Assembly (NCBI RefSeq): GCF_013410775.1
Contig: NZ_JACCFH010000001.1
Span: 3,534,001 to 3,598,000, forward strand
Source: Sphaerotilus montanus
GTDB taxonomy: Bacteria; Pseudomonadota; Gammaproteobacteria; Burkholderiales; Burkholderiaceae_C
DNA: 64,000 nucleotides
Direction: 5' to 3'
The first letter of the stretch is position 1. Each line of letters opens with the position of its first letter. This document shows positions 8,396 through 22,703 of this stretch, piece after piece. The position numbers and the translations under genes were made by a program. The notes beneath the pieces were generated by a model that was not told the origin of the DNA, searched no databases, and worked only from the letters and a program-made list of their open reading frames with translations.

Positions 8396-9280
8396 GTGAA
8401 CACCATGACCGCTGACGTTCAAGCCGACGAACTGCACGCCTACGCCGACGGCCGCCTGCCGCCCGAGCGCCGGCTGGCGGTGCAGGCCTGGCTGGCCGCG
8501 CATCCGGACGAGGCGGCGCAGGTGCGCCAGTGGCAGTCGCTGAACCAGGCGCTGCACCTGGGGTTCGACGACGTGCTCAACGAGCCGCTGCCGCTGCGAC
8601 TGGTCCGCGCCGCGCAGGGGGGGGCGCCGACGTCGGTGTCGCCGCCGCAGTCGGGCAACGCTGGCCGCTGGCGTCTGTGGTCGCGGGCTGGCTCGGGCCG
8701 CGCCGCCACCGCCGCGCTGGTCTGCGGGCTGGTCGGACTCGCCGTGGGCGGTGGTCTGGGCTACCGGCTTGGCCAAGGTGGGCAGACGGCCGGCGTCACG
8801 GCCGCCGCCTCTGGCCGCTTCGTCCACGACGCCGCGCTGGCGCATGCCGTCTACACACCCGAGCAGCGCCATCCGGTCGAGGTCGATGCCCGGCAGGTGG
8901 ACCACCTTGTCGCCTGGCTGTCCAAGCGGCTCGGCACGCCGCTGCACGCGCCGCAACTCGCGCCACTGGGCTACGAGCTGCTGGGCGGGCGCCTGCTCGC
9001 GGCAGGGGAAGGGCCGGTCGCGCAGTTCATGTACCAGAACGCGGCAGGCGCCCGGCTGACGCTCTACGTGCGCCGCGCCGCGCCGGCCGGGGTCATGCCC
9101 GCGGACACGCTGACCGCCTTCCAGGTGGCCCGGGAAGGCGATGTCGAGGTCTTCTACTGGGTCGAGGACGGCTTCGGCTACGCGCTGTCGGGCCGGGTCG
9201 CGCGGCCGCAGCTGCAGGCCGTGGCCGAAGCGGTGTACCACCAGCTCACGGCCCCGCCCGCTGCAGCCTCGGCGCCCTAG
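8396..9280 (+). CDS. Transmembrane anti-sigma factor
   Basis: The product is 294 residues. The N-terminal 70 residues form an anti-sigma-like domain (ELHAYADGRLPPERR). It lacks the HxxxCxxC zinc motif, so it is not a ZAS protein of the redox type. A single membrane helix follows at about residues 103-125 and then a periplasmic domain of about 165 residues. It directly follows the ECF sigma gene and should hold that factor at the membrane. GTG at 8396 has GGAG close upstream; ATG at 8405 is an alternative start that loses three residues. Confidence 0.85.
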   Translation: MNTMTADVQADELHAYADGRLPPERRLAVQAWLAAHPDEAAQVRQWQSLNQALHLGFDDVLNEPLPLRLVRAAQGGAPTSVSPPQSGNAGRWRLWSRAGSGRAATAALVCGLVGLAVGGGLGYRLGQGGQTAGVTAAASGRFVHDAALAHAVYTPEQRHPVEVDARQVDHLVAWLSKRLGTPLHAPQLAPLGYELLGGRLLAAGEGPVAQFMYQNAAGARLTLYVRRAAPAGVMPADTLTAFQVAREGDVEVFYWVEDGFGYALSGRVARPQLQAVAEAVYHQLTAPPAAASAP

Positions 9281-9295
9281 CGGGCGCGCGGTGCC

Positions 9296-12208
<2,913 letters not shown>

Positions 12209-12297
12209 GGCGGCGGGGCTTCGGGGCGGCGGTTCAGGCAAAGGCGCGGCCTCGACCAGGCGGGATGCGCGGTCGGACGGCGTGGTTGGCGGGTGGA

Positions 12298-12669
12298 TCA
12301 GCCCTGGGTGAGGGCGTCGTAAGCGGTGGTGTCCATCAGCGCGTCGAGCTGCGAGGCGTCCGACAGCTTCATCTTGAAGAACCAGCCGGCGCCCAGCGGG
12401 TCGGTGTTGGCCAGCGAGGGATCGTCGCGCAGGGCTTCGTTGACTTCGGTGACTTCGCCCGACAGCGGGGCGTAGACGTCGGCGGCGGCCTTGACCGACT
12501 CGACCACGCCGGCGACGTCGCCTTGCGCGAAGGTGGTGCCGACGGCCGGCAGGTCGACGAACACCACGTCACCGAGGGCGTCCTGGGCATGGACCGTGAT
12601 GCCGACCACGGCAGCAGCGGTGTCGTCGGCGTTGATCCATTCGTGGTCGGCGGTGAACTTGAGGGACAT
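12298..12669 (-). CDS. gcvH: Glycine cleavage system H protein
   Basis: The product is 123 residues, the lipoate-carrying shuttle between the P, T and L proteins. The lipoylation lysine lies in [15 protein letters not shown], and the [15 protein letters not shown] block is typical. The start ATG at 12669 follows an AGGAG ribosome site; an upstream in-frame start is less likely. It lies between gcvT and gcvP and is presumably controlled with them by the glycine riboswitch upstream of gcvT. Confidence 0.97.
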   Translation of the reverse strand: MSLKFTADHEWINADDTAAAVVGITVHAQDALGDVVFVDLPAVGTTFAQGDVAGVVESVKAAADVYAPLSGEVTEVNEALRDDPSLANTDPLGAGWFFKMKLSDASQLDALMDTTAYDALTQG

Positions 12670-12731
12670 GGTCGGGCTCCTGGGGAAAGGCAATCAAAAT
12701 CAAAAGCGGGGGACGGTGAAGCGCCAGCGCC

Positions 12732-13865
12732 TCAGCCGCGGAAGTATCGGTGAGGCGCGAACGGCATGGCCGTGACCCGCATCGGCACGCGCTTGCCGCG
12801 CACCTCGGCGAACAGCTCGCTGCCGATGCCGGCGTGGTTGGCGGCGACGTAGCCCATCGCGATCGGCTGGCCGACCGTGGGGCCGACGGTGCCGCTGGTG
12901 ACGCGGCCGACCGGGTGGCCGTGGCCGTCGACCAGCGGCGCGCCTTCGCGGACGGGTGTGCGCTCCAGCCCGGTCAGCCCGATGCGCCTGGTGGCCACAC
13001 CTTGGGTGAGCTGCGCGCCGAGGGCGTCCTGGCCCGGGTAGCCGCCTGCGCGCGCACCGCCGGGGCGGCGCACCTTCTGGATCGCCCAGGTCAGGCCGGC
13101 TTCCACCGGGGTGGTCGCGGTGTCGATGTCATGGCCGTAGAGGCACAGCCCGGCTTCCAGGCGCAGCGTGTCGCGCGCGCCCAGACCGGCGGCTTCCACT
13201 TCGGGCTGGGCCAGCAGCGTGCGGGCCAGCGCGATGGCGTGGGTCGCGGGCACGGAGATCTCGAAGCCGTCCTCGCCGGTGTAGCCCGAGCGGGTGACGA
13301 AGCAGTCGGTGCCGGCGAGCGCGAAGTGGCCGCCGCTCATGAAGGTCAGCGCCGCGACGCCGCCATTGATCCGCGCCAGCGCATCGACCGCCTTCGGTCC
13401 CTGCAGCGCCAGCAGCGCGTGGTCCGGCATCGGCACGATCTGGCAGCGGTGGCCGATCTCGGTGACGAGGTGGCGCGTGTCGGCGTCCTTGCAACCGGCG
13501 TTGACGACGAGTAAGAGGTCGTCCGCGCGGCGGGTGATCATCAGGTCGTCGAGCAGGCCGCCCGCGGCGTTGGTGAAGAAGGCGTAGCGCTGCTTGCCGA
13601 CCGGCAGGTCCAGCACGTCCTGCGGCACCAGCGACTCCAGCGCGGCGGCGGCGTCCGGGCCGACCAGGCGCAACTGGCCCATGTGCGAGACGTCGAACAG
13701 CGCGGCCGATGCGCGGCACTGGCGGTGCTCGGTGATGATGCCGGCGGGGTACTGGACCGGCATTGCATAGCCGGCGAAGGGCACCATGCGGGCGCCCAGT
13801 TCCAGATGGAGTTCGTGCAGCGGCGTCTGCAGCAGCGGCGAGGAGGAGGTGGCGTCGGCGGACAT
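12732..13865 (-). CDS. gcvT: Glycine cleavage system T protein (aminomethyltransferase)
   Basis: The product is 377 residues. It transfers the methylene group from aminomethyl-lipoyl-GcvH to tetrahydrofolate, releasing ammonia. Conserved segments include HMGQLRLVGPDA, the folate-site SGYTGEDGFEI (with its catalytic-region Asp upstream) and the C-terminal TSGTVGPTVGQPIAMGYV. It is the first gene of the gcvTHP operon. A tandem glycine riboswitch occupies the 5' leader, so glycine should induce expression. Confidence 0.97.
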   Translation of the reverse strand: MSADATSSSPLLQTPLHELHLELGARMVPFAGYAMPVQYPAGIITEHRQCRASAALFDVSHMGQLRLVGPDAAAALESLVPQDVLDLPVGKQRYAFFTNAAGGLLDDLMITRRADDLLLVVNAGCKDADTRHLVTEIGHRCQIVPMPDHALLALQGPKAVDALARINGGVAALTFMSGGHFALAGTDCFVTRSGYTGEDGFEISVPATHAIALARTLLAQPEVEAAGLGARDTLRLEAGLCLYGHDIDTATTPVEAGLTWAIQKVRRPGGARAGGYPGQDALGAQLTQGVATRRIGLTGLERTPVREGAPLVDGHGHPVGRVTSGTVGPTVGQPIAMGYVAANHAGIGSELFAEVRGKRVPMRVTAMPFAPHRYFRG

Positions 13866-13930
13866 GGACAGGCTCTAGAAGGGCAACTGATCTTGAAAGG
13901 ATCGGTCCACCGATGGTCGGTGGTGGTGCC

Positions 13931-14174
13931 CTCGCTGTCCGCTTTACCTGAGAGATTGACGCGGCCCCGGTGTGGCCGGTGCCGCGCTTGCCCCTTCGGT
14001 GGACCGCGATCGCCGCCGACCTGTGGGTCGACGCAGCGCGCGGTCTCTCTCCAGTGAGGTGACGCCGCCCTGCGGGCGACGTTTGCCAGTCCTTTTGCCT
14101 GAGCGTTCGAAACCCCGTTTCAAGGGGGCCTCTGCGCCTTCGGCGGCCGGCTCGGGGCGCGGCTCTCTCCTGGC
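13931..14174 (-). promoter_or_regulatory. Tandem glycine riboswitch (gcvT leader)
   Basis: On the minus strand, two glycine-aptamer cores occur in series ahead of gcvT. Each begins with GGAGAGAG (near 14165-14172 and 14048-14056). The first aptamer contains GCCGAAGGCGCA and ends CTCAGGCAAAAGGAC. The second contains the canonical CACCGAAGGGGCAA and ends TCTCAGGTAAAGCGGACAG near 13935. This is the known two-aptamer layout that turns on glycine cleavage genes when glycine is high. No clear terminator hairpin is seen between it and gcvT (66 bases), so control may act on translation. Confidence 0.93.
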
Positions 14175-14204
14175 GGCGTGCAGTTTAACCGCAGATTCGC
14201 CGTT

Positions 14205-16733
<2,529 letters not shown>

Positions 16734-16735
16734 CT

Positions 16736-16751
16736 ATGCAACCAGTTGCAT
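16736..16751. promoter_or_regulatory. PadR-type operator, copy 1
   Basis: A perfect inverted repeat, ATGCAAC-CA-GTTGCAT, lies 15 bases upstream of the start codon of the FadH-like gene, where it would cover its transcription or translation start. PadR proteins bind ATGN-type inverted repeats of this length. The second copy has the same arms. Confidence 0.78.
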
Positions 16752-16783
16752 GGATGGCGCAGTGTAGGCAGGTGGCGGCGACT

Positions 16784-16799
16784 ATGCAACGGGTTGCAT
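16784..16799. promoter_or_regulatory. PadR-type operator, copy 2
   Basis: A second perfect copy, ATGCAAC-GG-GTTGCAT, has its centre 48 bases from the first and ends 30 bases before the padR-like ATG. Two identical 7-base arms in one 108-base divergent intergenic region strongly suggest joint control of both genes, including autoregulation. Confidence 0.78.
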
Positions 16800-16829
16800 G
16801 GTTTTCCCGAGGCCCGTAGACTGCGCCGC

Positions 16830-17399
16830 ATGTCCCTGTCCCACGCCGTGCTCACTTCGCTGATCGAGAAAGCCTCGTCCGGCTACGACCTCGCGCGGCG
16901 CTTCGACAAGTCCATCGGCTACTTCTGGCACGCCACGCACCAGCAGATCTACCGCGAACTCGCGCGCATGGAGGCGGCGGGCTGGATTGCCTCACAGCCA
17001 GCGCCCGATGCCGGCTTGACCCGGAAGCGGCTGTACGAGGTGCTCCCGGCCGGTCGGGAGGAGCTGGCGCGCTGGGCGGCCGAGCCGACACCGCCGCCCG
17101 ATCTGCGCGACGACCTCTCGGTCAAGCTGCGGGCGGAGGCGGCGCTGGGCGAGATCGACTTGCGCGCCGAACTGCGCCAGCGCATCGCCAGCCACGCCGA
17201 GCGGCTCGACCTCTACCGCGCCCTGGCGCAGCGCGACTTCCCGCCCGACCGCCCGCTCAGCCGGGCCGCCGCGATCCAGCACATGATCCTGCAGAAGGGC
17301 CTGCGCTACGAGGAGGGCAATCTGCGCTGGTGCGAGGAGATGCTGGCGCTGCTGGACATGCCCCTCTCGGCGAGCACGGCCGCGCCGCCGGCTACTTGA
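16830..17399 (+). CDS. PadR-family transcriptional regulator
   Basis: The product is 189 residues. The N-terminal winged helix (about 1-80) begins HAVLTSLIEKASSGYDLARRF, typical of PadR. The C-terminal helical Vir/PadR-C part serves dimerisation (to about 180). The start ATG at 16830 gives the family length. It is divergent from the FadH-like reductase, with two identical palindromes between, so it probably represses that gene until a ligand, perhaps an acyl-CoA or aromatic acid, is bound. Its last 8 bases overlap the 3' end of hoxB. Confidence 0.9.
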   Translation: MSLSHAVLTSLIEKASSGYDLARRFDKSIGYFWHATHQQIYRELARMEAAGWIASQPAPDAGLTRKRLYEVLPAGREELARWAAEPTPPPDLRDDLSVKLRAEAALGEIDLRAELRQRIASHAERLDLYRALAQRDFPPDRPLSRAAAIQHMILQKGLRYEEGNLRWCEEMLALLDMPLSASTAAPPAT

Positions 17400-18399
17400 G
17401 CCGCGTGCGCTTGACCTGCGGCGCCACGACGAGGTGGTCGGCGGTGGCGTTCTGGCGCACGCGCTTCGGCGTCGCGCTCTTGGAAAGGGACGCCAAGGCA
17501 ACAAACCAGGCCTTTGGCATGTCCGTTGGCAGGCCGATCGGGATGCCGGCGATCTTGGGCGTGGCGTGGAAGGCGTGGCCGGGATCCTGAAAGCCGGGTT
17601 CGGTGCAACTGATGCAGGCGTAGCCACCGCGTGTGCAGCTGCCGTCGCCGTTCCACAGCCGGGTGTTGCAGTCGGCGTGGGCCTGCGTGCCCTTGCAACC
17701 CATGTGTTCCATCATGCAGCCGAGGTCCGAGGGCTTCTCGGCGCTGGCCTTGAACTCGTAGAACTCGTTGCGCGTGCAGCCGTGGTGGACCAACTGGTCG
17801 GCGTAGAAACGCGGGCGGCCGAGCGGGTCGAGGTCGTCGGCGCCGAACAGGTCGGCCGCCAGCGCCATCAGCGTGTCGAGCACCCAGCCGGGGTGTGTCG
17901 GGCAGCCGGCCACGTTGACCACCGGCAACCCGCTGGCACTGCGGAAGTCGGCGCCGAGCAGGCCGCCGGGCCGGTCGTCCTCGTATTGCAGCCCGCAGGC
18001 CTCGGTCGGGTTGGCGCCCGCGGCCGTGATGCCGCCCCAGGCCGCGCAACTGCCCACCGCCACGACGTGGCGCGCGACCGCCGACAGACGCCGCACCCAG
18101 TCGACCATCGGCACGCCGGTGCCCGCCAGCACGTGGAAGCGTCCAGTGCCGTTCGGCCCGCGCAGCAGCGCGCCTTCGATGCACAGCGCGTCCAGCGCGA
18201 CCCGGCCGGCCAGACAGTCCTCCAGCAGCGCGACCAGCTCCGCGCCGCCGGCCAGCGACAGCGACGGATGCCACAGCAGTCGGATGCCGGCCTGTTCGAG
18301 CTGGCCGGCGAAATCGGTGGTGTCGGCGCAGAGCAGCGACATCGAGCAGCCGCCGCAGCCACCCGACTGCAGCCAGAGCATGTTCATGGGCCTGTTCAT
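17392..18399 (-). CDS. hoxB: Regulatory (H2-sensing) [NiFe] hydrogenase small subunit
   Basis: The product is 335 residues and carries the Fe-S clusters of the cytoplasmic H2 sensor. It starts directly at MLWLQSGGCGGCSMSLL, with no twin-arginine signal. It holds VGSCAAWGG, NVAGCPTHP, HHGCTRNEFYEF and the distal-cluster Cys-rich C-terminal part (CISCTEPGF). It lacks the two extra proximal-cluster Cys seen in HoxK here. Its ATG overlaps the hoxA stop by 4 bases. Its partner large subunit hoxC lies about 21 kb away at 39505-40977, whereas in Cupriavidus necator hoxB and hoxC are adjacent. The family symbol hupU also applies. Confidence 0.93.
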   Translation of the reverse strand: MNRPMNMLWLQSGGCGGCSMSLLCADTTDFAGQLEQAGIRLLWHPSLSLAGGAELVALLEDCLAGRVALDALCIEGALLRGPNGTGRFHVLAGTGVPMVDWVRRLSAVARHVVAVGSCAAWGGITAAGANPTEACGLQYEDDRPGGLLGADFRSASGLPVVNVAGCPTHPGWVLDTLMALAADLFGADDLDPLGRPRFYADQLVHHGCTRNEFYEFKASAEKPSDLGCMMEHMGCKGTQAHADCNTRLWNGDGSCTRGGYACISCTEPGFQDPGHAFHATPKIAGIPIGLPTDMPKAWFVALASLSKSATPKRVRQNATADHLVVAPQVKRTRLK

Positions 18400-19877
18400 T
18401 TGGGGTCCTCCAGTCCGAAGCGCTGCAGCTTGGCGCGCAGCCCCACCCGCGACAGCCCCAGCTCGGCCGCCGCGCGGGTCTTGTTCCAGCGCTGGCGCAG
18501 CATCACCTCGCGCAGCACCACGGCCTCGATCGCGTCGAGCCGCTCCTGCAGCGTGCCGGTCTGCGGCAGCGTGGCGACACCGTCCTGGCCTTGGGCCGCA
18601 GCGTGCCGGCCGGCCTGGCCATGCAGCACGCGGGTCGAGAAGGCGCGGGCCTCGATGCGCTCGCCGTCGCTGAGCGCGATGGCGCGGGCGATCTCGTTGC
18701 GCAGCTCGCGGATGTTGCCCGGCCACGGGTAGCCCATCAGCACGCCCATCGCGTCGTCCGCCCACACGACGCCCGGCCGCCCCAGTTCAGCGCCGACCTC
18801 GCGCAGCAGCCTTCGCGCCAGCGGCGGGATGTCGCCGACACGTTCGCGCAGCGGCGGCATGTTCAGCGTGATGCCGGTGAGCCGGTAGTACAGGTCTTCG
18901 CGGAACCGGCCCGCGCGCACCTCGTCCTCCAGGTTGCGGTGCGTCGCTGCGATCACGCGTACATCGACCGGGATCGGCCGCGGCGAGCCGACCGGCCGCA
19001 GCTCGCCTTCCTGCAGCACGCGCAGCAGCTTGACCTGGAACGCCGGTGAGGTCTCGCCGATCTCGTCGAGGAAGACGGTGCCGCCATGGGCGCGCTGGAA
19101 CAGGCCGATGTGGTCCTCGAACGCGCCGGTGAACGCGCCGCGCTTGTGGCCGAACAGCTCCGACTCCAGCAGCGTGTCGGGGATGGCGGCGCAGTTCTCC
19201 AGCACGAACGGCCCCTCGGCGCGCGGGCTGCCGTAGTGGATCGCGCGGCCGAGCAGCTCCTTGCCGGTGCCCGATTCGCCGAGGACCAGCACCGACAGGT
19301 CATAACGCGCCACCCGCGCCGCCATTTCGCAAACGCCGTCGAGCGGGCTGCCCGGCGCGCGCTCGATGCGGTCGAATCCGAAAGCCGCGCGGGCCTGCGC
19401 CAGCCGGTCGCCGCGCCGGGCGCGCAGCGCGGTCGTGCCAGCGCGCAGGTCCAGCTCCAGCCGGTGCACCCCGCGCTGCAGCGTGCGCGCCTCCACCGCC
19501 TGGCGCACGGTCTGCAGCAGGTGGTCCGGCACCCACGGCTTGAGGATGTACTGGTAGATCCCCGCCTCGTTGATGCCGGCGATGATGTCCTCGCTGTCGG
19601 TGTAGCCCGAGATGACGATGCGCACCGTCTCCGGCCAGCGCTCGCGCACCTCGCGCAGGAAGGCCACGCCGGTCAGCCCCGGCATGCGCTGGTCGCACAG
19701 GATCACGGCCGCCTCGTGCCGCTCCAGCAGCGCGCGGGCCTCGTCGGCGGAGCTGGCGCACAGGATGCGGAAATCCTCGTCCAGCGTGCGGCGCATCGCG
19801 TCCTGCGAGCGCACCTCGTCGTCGACGAGCAGCACCAGCGGCAGGTAGTCCGGATGGAGCAGGTCGTCGTCGGTCAT
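18396..19877 (-). CDS. hoxA: NtrC-family response regulator for hydrogenase genes
   Basis: The product is 493 residues. The receiver domain (about 12-130) has the phospho-Asp in [13 protein letters not shown]. The AAA+ sigma-54 activator domain (about 170-400) has Walker A GESGTGKE, the sigma-54 contact loop KRGAFTGAF and Walker [12 protein letters not shown]. The C-terminal Fis-type HTH reads [19 protein letters not shown]. It should activate the hoxK promoter with sigma-54, in response to HoxJ and the HoxBC sensor. In Cupriavidus HoxA is active unphosphorylated and HoxJ inactivates it. Its stop overlaps hoxB by 4 bases. Confidence 0.94.
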   Translation of the reverse strand: MTDDDLLHPDYLPLVLLVDDEVRSQDAMRRTLDEDFRILCASSADEARALLERHEAAVILCDQRMPGLTGVAFLREVRERWPETVRIVISGYTDSEDIIAGINEAGIYQYILKPWVPDHLLQTVRQAVEARTLQRGVHRLELDLRAGTTALRARRGDRLAQARAAFGFDRIERAPGSPLDGVCEMAARVARYDLSVLVLGESGTGKELLGRAIHYGSPRAEGPFVLENCAAIPDTLLESELFGHKRGAFTGAFEDHIGLFQRAHGGTVFLDEIGETSPAFQVKLLRVLQEGELRPVGSPRPIPVDVRVIAATHRNLEDEVRAGRFREDLYYRLTGITLNMPPLRERVGDIPPLARRLLREVGAELGRPGVVWADDAMGVLMGYPWPGNIRELRNEIARAIALSDGERIEARAFSTRVLHGQAGRHAAAQGQDGVATLPQTGTLQERLDAIEAVVLREVMLRQRWNKTRAAAELGLSRVGLRAKLQRFGLEDPK

Positions 19878-19908
19878 GGGGAGTCGGCGCGGTGCGCTGC
19901 GGGCCGGG

Positions 19909-20541
19909 TCAGGCGCTGGCCAGCAGCCGCCCGATCTTCGCCTTGGGACAGGCCTGTACCTGCATCAGCCAGTCGTGGTCGGCGCGGCCGGTGCCGGACG
20001 GGCCGCGCAGATCCTGCTGGATGCGGCACAGCAGCGCTGCGGCCATCTCGGCGTCCGCCAGCGCCCGGTGCGCCTGGCCGGTGCGGGGCAGGCGGTGGAA
20101 ATCGACCAGCGTGCCGAGCTGGTGGTTGGGTGCCTGCGGGTAGAGCCGGCGCGACAGCATCACCGTGCAGGCAAAGGGGTGCGGCGCAGCCAGCCCGGCC
20201 TGCGCCAGCTCGGCCTGCCAGAACTTGCGGTCGAAGGCGGCGTTGTGCGCCACCATCGGCGCGCCAGCGACGAAGCGGGCCGCGTCCGACATGACCTGCA
20301 CCGCGGTCGGTGCATTGCGCACCATCTCGTTGGTGATGCCGGTGAGCTGGCTGATGAAGGCGGGGATGTAGGCGCCGGTGAACATCAGGCTCTGGAAGCG
20401 GTCGACCACCTGACCTGCCTCCAGCAGCACGATGGCCACCTCGGTGGCGCGGTCGCCCATCTGGGGCGAGATGCCGGTGGTCTCGAAGTCGATGACCGCG
20501 ATGCGGGAGCTGGATGTGGCGGTGTGGGCGGCGGCGGGCAT
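19909..20541 (-). CDS. DnaQ-like 3'-5' exonuclease
   Basis: The product is 210 residues, a DEDD-type exonuclease of the DNA polymerase III epsilon family. Exo I is IAVIDFETTGISP, Exo II is MVAHNAAFDRKF, and Exo III is the HRALADAEM segment (DEDDh form). It stands alone, without a polymerase or GIY-YIG domain, so it may act in repair or RNA/DNA turnover. It lies 31 bases upstream of hoxA and 12 bases downstream of pldA on the same strand. It is therefore probably transcribed with the hydrogenase regulator, although no functional link is known. Confidence 0.88.
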   Translation of the reverse strand: MPAAAHTATSSSRIAVIDFETTGISPQMGDRATEVAIVLLEAGQVVDRFQSLMFTGAYIPAFISQLTGITNEMVRNAPTAVQVMSDAARFVAGAPMVAHNAAFDRKFWQAELAQAGLAAPHPFACTVMLSRRLYPQAPNHQLGTLVDFHRLPRTGQAHRALADAEMAAALLCRIQQDLRGPSGTGRADHDWLMQVQACPKAKIGRLLASA

Positions 20542-20553
20542 CCGCCGATGATC

Positions 20554-21477
20554 TCAGAACGGCGAGAACATCACGCCCGCGCCGACGCTGGTCTGCCGGA
20601 AGTTGTAGTCGGTCAGCGTCTCGCCGTAGCCCGAGAACGCCTGCACATACCAGCGCAGGCTTTCTGGCTGGTCCAGGCGGATCGGCCGGCTCCACTCGGC
20701 CAGCAGCGCGCCCTTGTCCGGTCGGCGCACCGAGCCATTGAACTGCAGCGAGGCGACCGACGTGCCGGCGCCCCAGCGCAGGCGCAGCTCGGCCCGGCCG
20801 CGGTAGCTGGCCAGATCGGGGTTGTTGTCGGTCTCGACCGGTTCGTTCAGGCGCTGGGTCACCTTTGCCGTGAGGGACCACGGCCCCTGCTCGATGCCGC
20901 CGGCGAGGTAGACCCGGTTCCAGCTCCGCGACAGCGGATCGGATTGGCCGTTCGACTGGTGCGCCACCCCGAATTGCGTGTAGCGCCACTGCCAGCCGCC
21001 CGGCAACCCGCGCCATGCCGGCCGGGTGGGCAGCACCAGCATCAGCTCGGGTTCGTAGTCGGTGTTGCGGAACGGTGCCGAATCCTGCCCGTTGAACACC
21101 TGCCACAGCGCCTGCTGCGTGAACCCAGCCCAGAGATCGGCACCCGAGTCGAAGGCGTCCTGCACCAGCTTGGTCCGCAGCGAGAGCTGGAACTTGGCCT
21201 CGGTGCGCTTGTAGGCCGGCATCGCCACGGCGGCCTGGGTCGGCGACTGCGGCGCGCGGTTGATGCGGCTGGTGACGTGCAGCGGCAGGATGTAGTTCGG
21301 TCGGTACGAGACGAAGCGCAGCTCGCCGCGCTTGTCCTCGGGGTCGAGTTCCCAGTAGCGCGAGAGTTCGCTGGCGGGGGCGTCCGCGGCGGTGGCGTGC
21401 AGTGGCGCCAGCGCGCCGAGCAGTGCGGCGCAGGCCGCGGCGGTCGATGCGCAGTGCAGCGGCAGGGAAGAGGGCAT
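20554..21477 (-). CDS. pldA: Outer-membrane phospholipase A (OMPLA)
   Basis: The product is 307 residues with a signal peptide of about 30 residues. The beta-barrel phospholipase domain has the catalytic His and Ser in GVAHQSNGQSDPLSRSWNR, and the third residue Asn is in SWNR. The C-terminal residue is Phe, as expected for barrel assembly. It hydrolyses misplaced phospholipids in the outer leaflet and is calcium-dependent when dimerised. It is located between hypE (150 bases away) and the exonuclease gene, where Cupriavidus has hypX. Confidence 0.93.
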   Translation of the reverse strand: MPSSLPLHCASTAAACAALLGALAPLHATAADAPASELSRYWELDPEDKRGELRFVSYRPNYILPLHVTSRINRAPQSPTQAAVAMPAYKRTEAKFQLSLRTKLVQDAFDSGADLWAGFTQQALWQVFNGQDSAPFRNTDYEPELMLVLPTRPAWRGLPGGWQWRYTQFGVAHQSNGQSDPLSRSWNRVYLAGGIEQGPWSLTAKVTQRLNEPVETDNNPDLASYRGRAELRLRWGAGTSVASLQFNGSVRRPDKGALLAEWSRPIRLDQPESLRWYVQAFSGYGETLTDYNFRQTSVGAGVMFSPF

Positions 21478-21627
21478 GGGGCAGGCCAGAAGTCCGACGA
21501 CGGCGCCGATGGTAGGGCGTGGTTCGTGACATTGGTACGGTTTCGTTCTGCGCTGCGGGGTGTCCTTGTAATCGGGTGTGTCTCGTCCGCCCGCGGCCCT
21601 TCGCCATCCGCGCTCTGCCCGATTGGT

Positions 21628-22686
21628 TCAGCAGATCCGCGGCAACTGCTCGCCGCTGAGCCAGTCCACCACCCGCCGCCCGCCAAAGCGCGTCGTCATC
21701 TGCACGAAGCGGTGCGGGTCTTCGGTGACGACGCCGATGCGCGCCGCCGCGTGCCCGTTCGGGTGCTCGCGCATCGTGGCCAGCAGCGTGTCGGCGACAT
21801 CCGGCGCGCAGACCGCCACCAGCTTGCCCTCGTTGGCGACATAGAGCGGATCGAGCCCGAGCAGCTCGCATGCGGCTTCGACCTGCGGCAGCACGGGAAT
21901 CGCCGCCTCGTCCAGCGTGATGCCGACGCCGGACTGGCGCGTGATCTCGTTGAGTGTGGTCGCCAGCCCGCCGCGCGTGGGGTCACGCAGCACGCGCACG
22001 CTGCCTTCGGGCACGGCGGCCAGCATCGCCGCTGTCAGGCCGTTGAGCGCGGCGGTGTCGGAAGTGATCGCAGTCTCGAATTCCAGCGACTCGCGCAGCG
22101 ACAGCACCGCCACGCCATGCTCGCCGATCGTGCCGGATACCAGCACCACGTCGCCGGGCTGGGCTTGGTCACCCGCGATGCGGCGCCCGGGCGGGAGCCA
22201 GCCGACGCCGGTCGTGCTGATGAACACACCGTCGCCCTTGCCCTGCTCGACGACCTTGGTGTCGCCGGTGACGATGGCCACGCCGGCTTCGCGGGCCGCG
22301 GCGGCCATCGAGTCGACGAGGCGCTTCAGGTCCGCCAGCGGGTAGCCTTCCTCCAGGATGAAGCTCGCGGCAAGGTAGAGCGGCTGCGCGCCCATCATCG
22401 CCACGTCGTTGACCGTGCCGTGGACGCTCAAGGCCCCGATGTCGCCACCGGGAAAGAACAGCGGTGAGATGACGTGCGCGTCGGTCGCCATCACCAGCCG
22501 GTGGCCGGGCGGTGGCGCGGGCAGCACGGCGCCGTCGTTGCCTTCGCGCAGCGCGGGGTTCTCGAAGGCGCGGGCGAACAGTTCCTCGATCAGTTGCGCG
22601 GCGGCGCGGCCCCCGGCGCCGTGGTTCATGTCGATGCGGCCGGTCTTGAAGTCGATCGGGCGGAGGTAGTCTTTTTTGATGGACAT
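21628..22686 (-). CDS. hypE: Hydrogenase maturation protein HypE
   Basis: The product is 352 residues. It dehydrates the carbamoyl group received from HypF on its C-terminal Cys to give thiocyanate, the source of the two CN ligands of the NiFe site. The chain ends LPRIC, so the required terminal Cys is present. The PurM-like ATP-binding core is intact (NHGAGGRAAAQLIEELF, GDTKVVEQGKGDGVFI, RDPTRGGLATTLNE). It is the last hyp gene, separated from hypD by a 74-base gap that holds a palindromic repeat. Confidence 0.97.
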   Translation of the reverse strand: MSIKKDYLRPIDFKTGRIDMNHGAGGRAAAQLIEELFARAFENPALREGNDGAVLPAPPPGHRLVMATDAHVISPLFFPGGDIGALSVHGTVNDVAMMGAQPLYLAASFILEEGYPLADLKRLVDSMAAAAREAGVAIVTGDTKVVEQGKGDGVFISTTGVGWLPPGRRIAGDQAQPGDVVLVSGTIGEHGVAVLSLRESLEFETAITSDTAALNGLTAAMLAAVPEGSVRVLRDPTRGGLATTLNEITRQSGVGITLDEAAIPVLPQVEAACELLGLDPLYVANEGKLVAVCAPDVADTLLATMREHPNGHAAARIGVVTEDPHRFVQMTTRFGGRRVVDWLSGEQLPRIC

Positions 22687-22703
22687 GGTGGGCTGCGCGG
22701 GGG

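Noticed and set aside
7280-9241. Long minus-strand open frame across the lipoprotein, sigma and anti-sigma genes
   Set aside because: Low-complexity Arg/His/Gln-rich antisense shadow of three genes with recognised domains on the plus strand.
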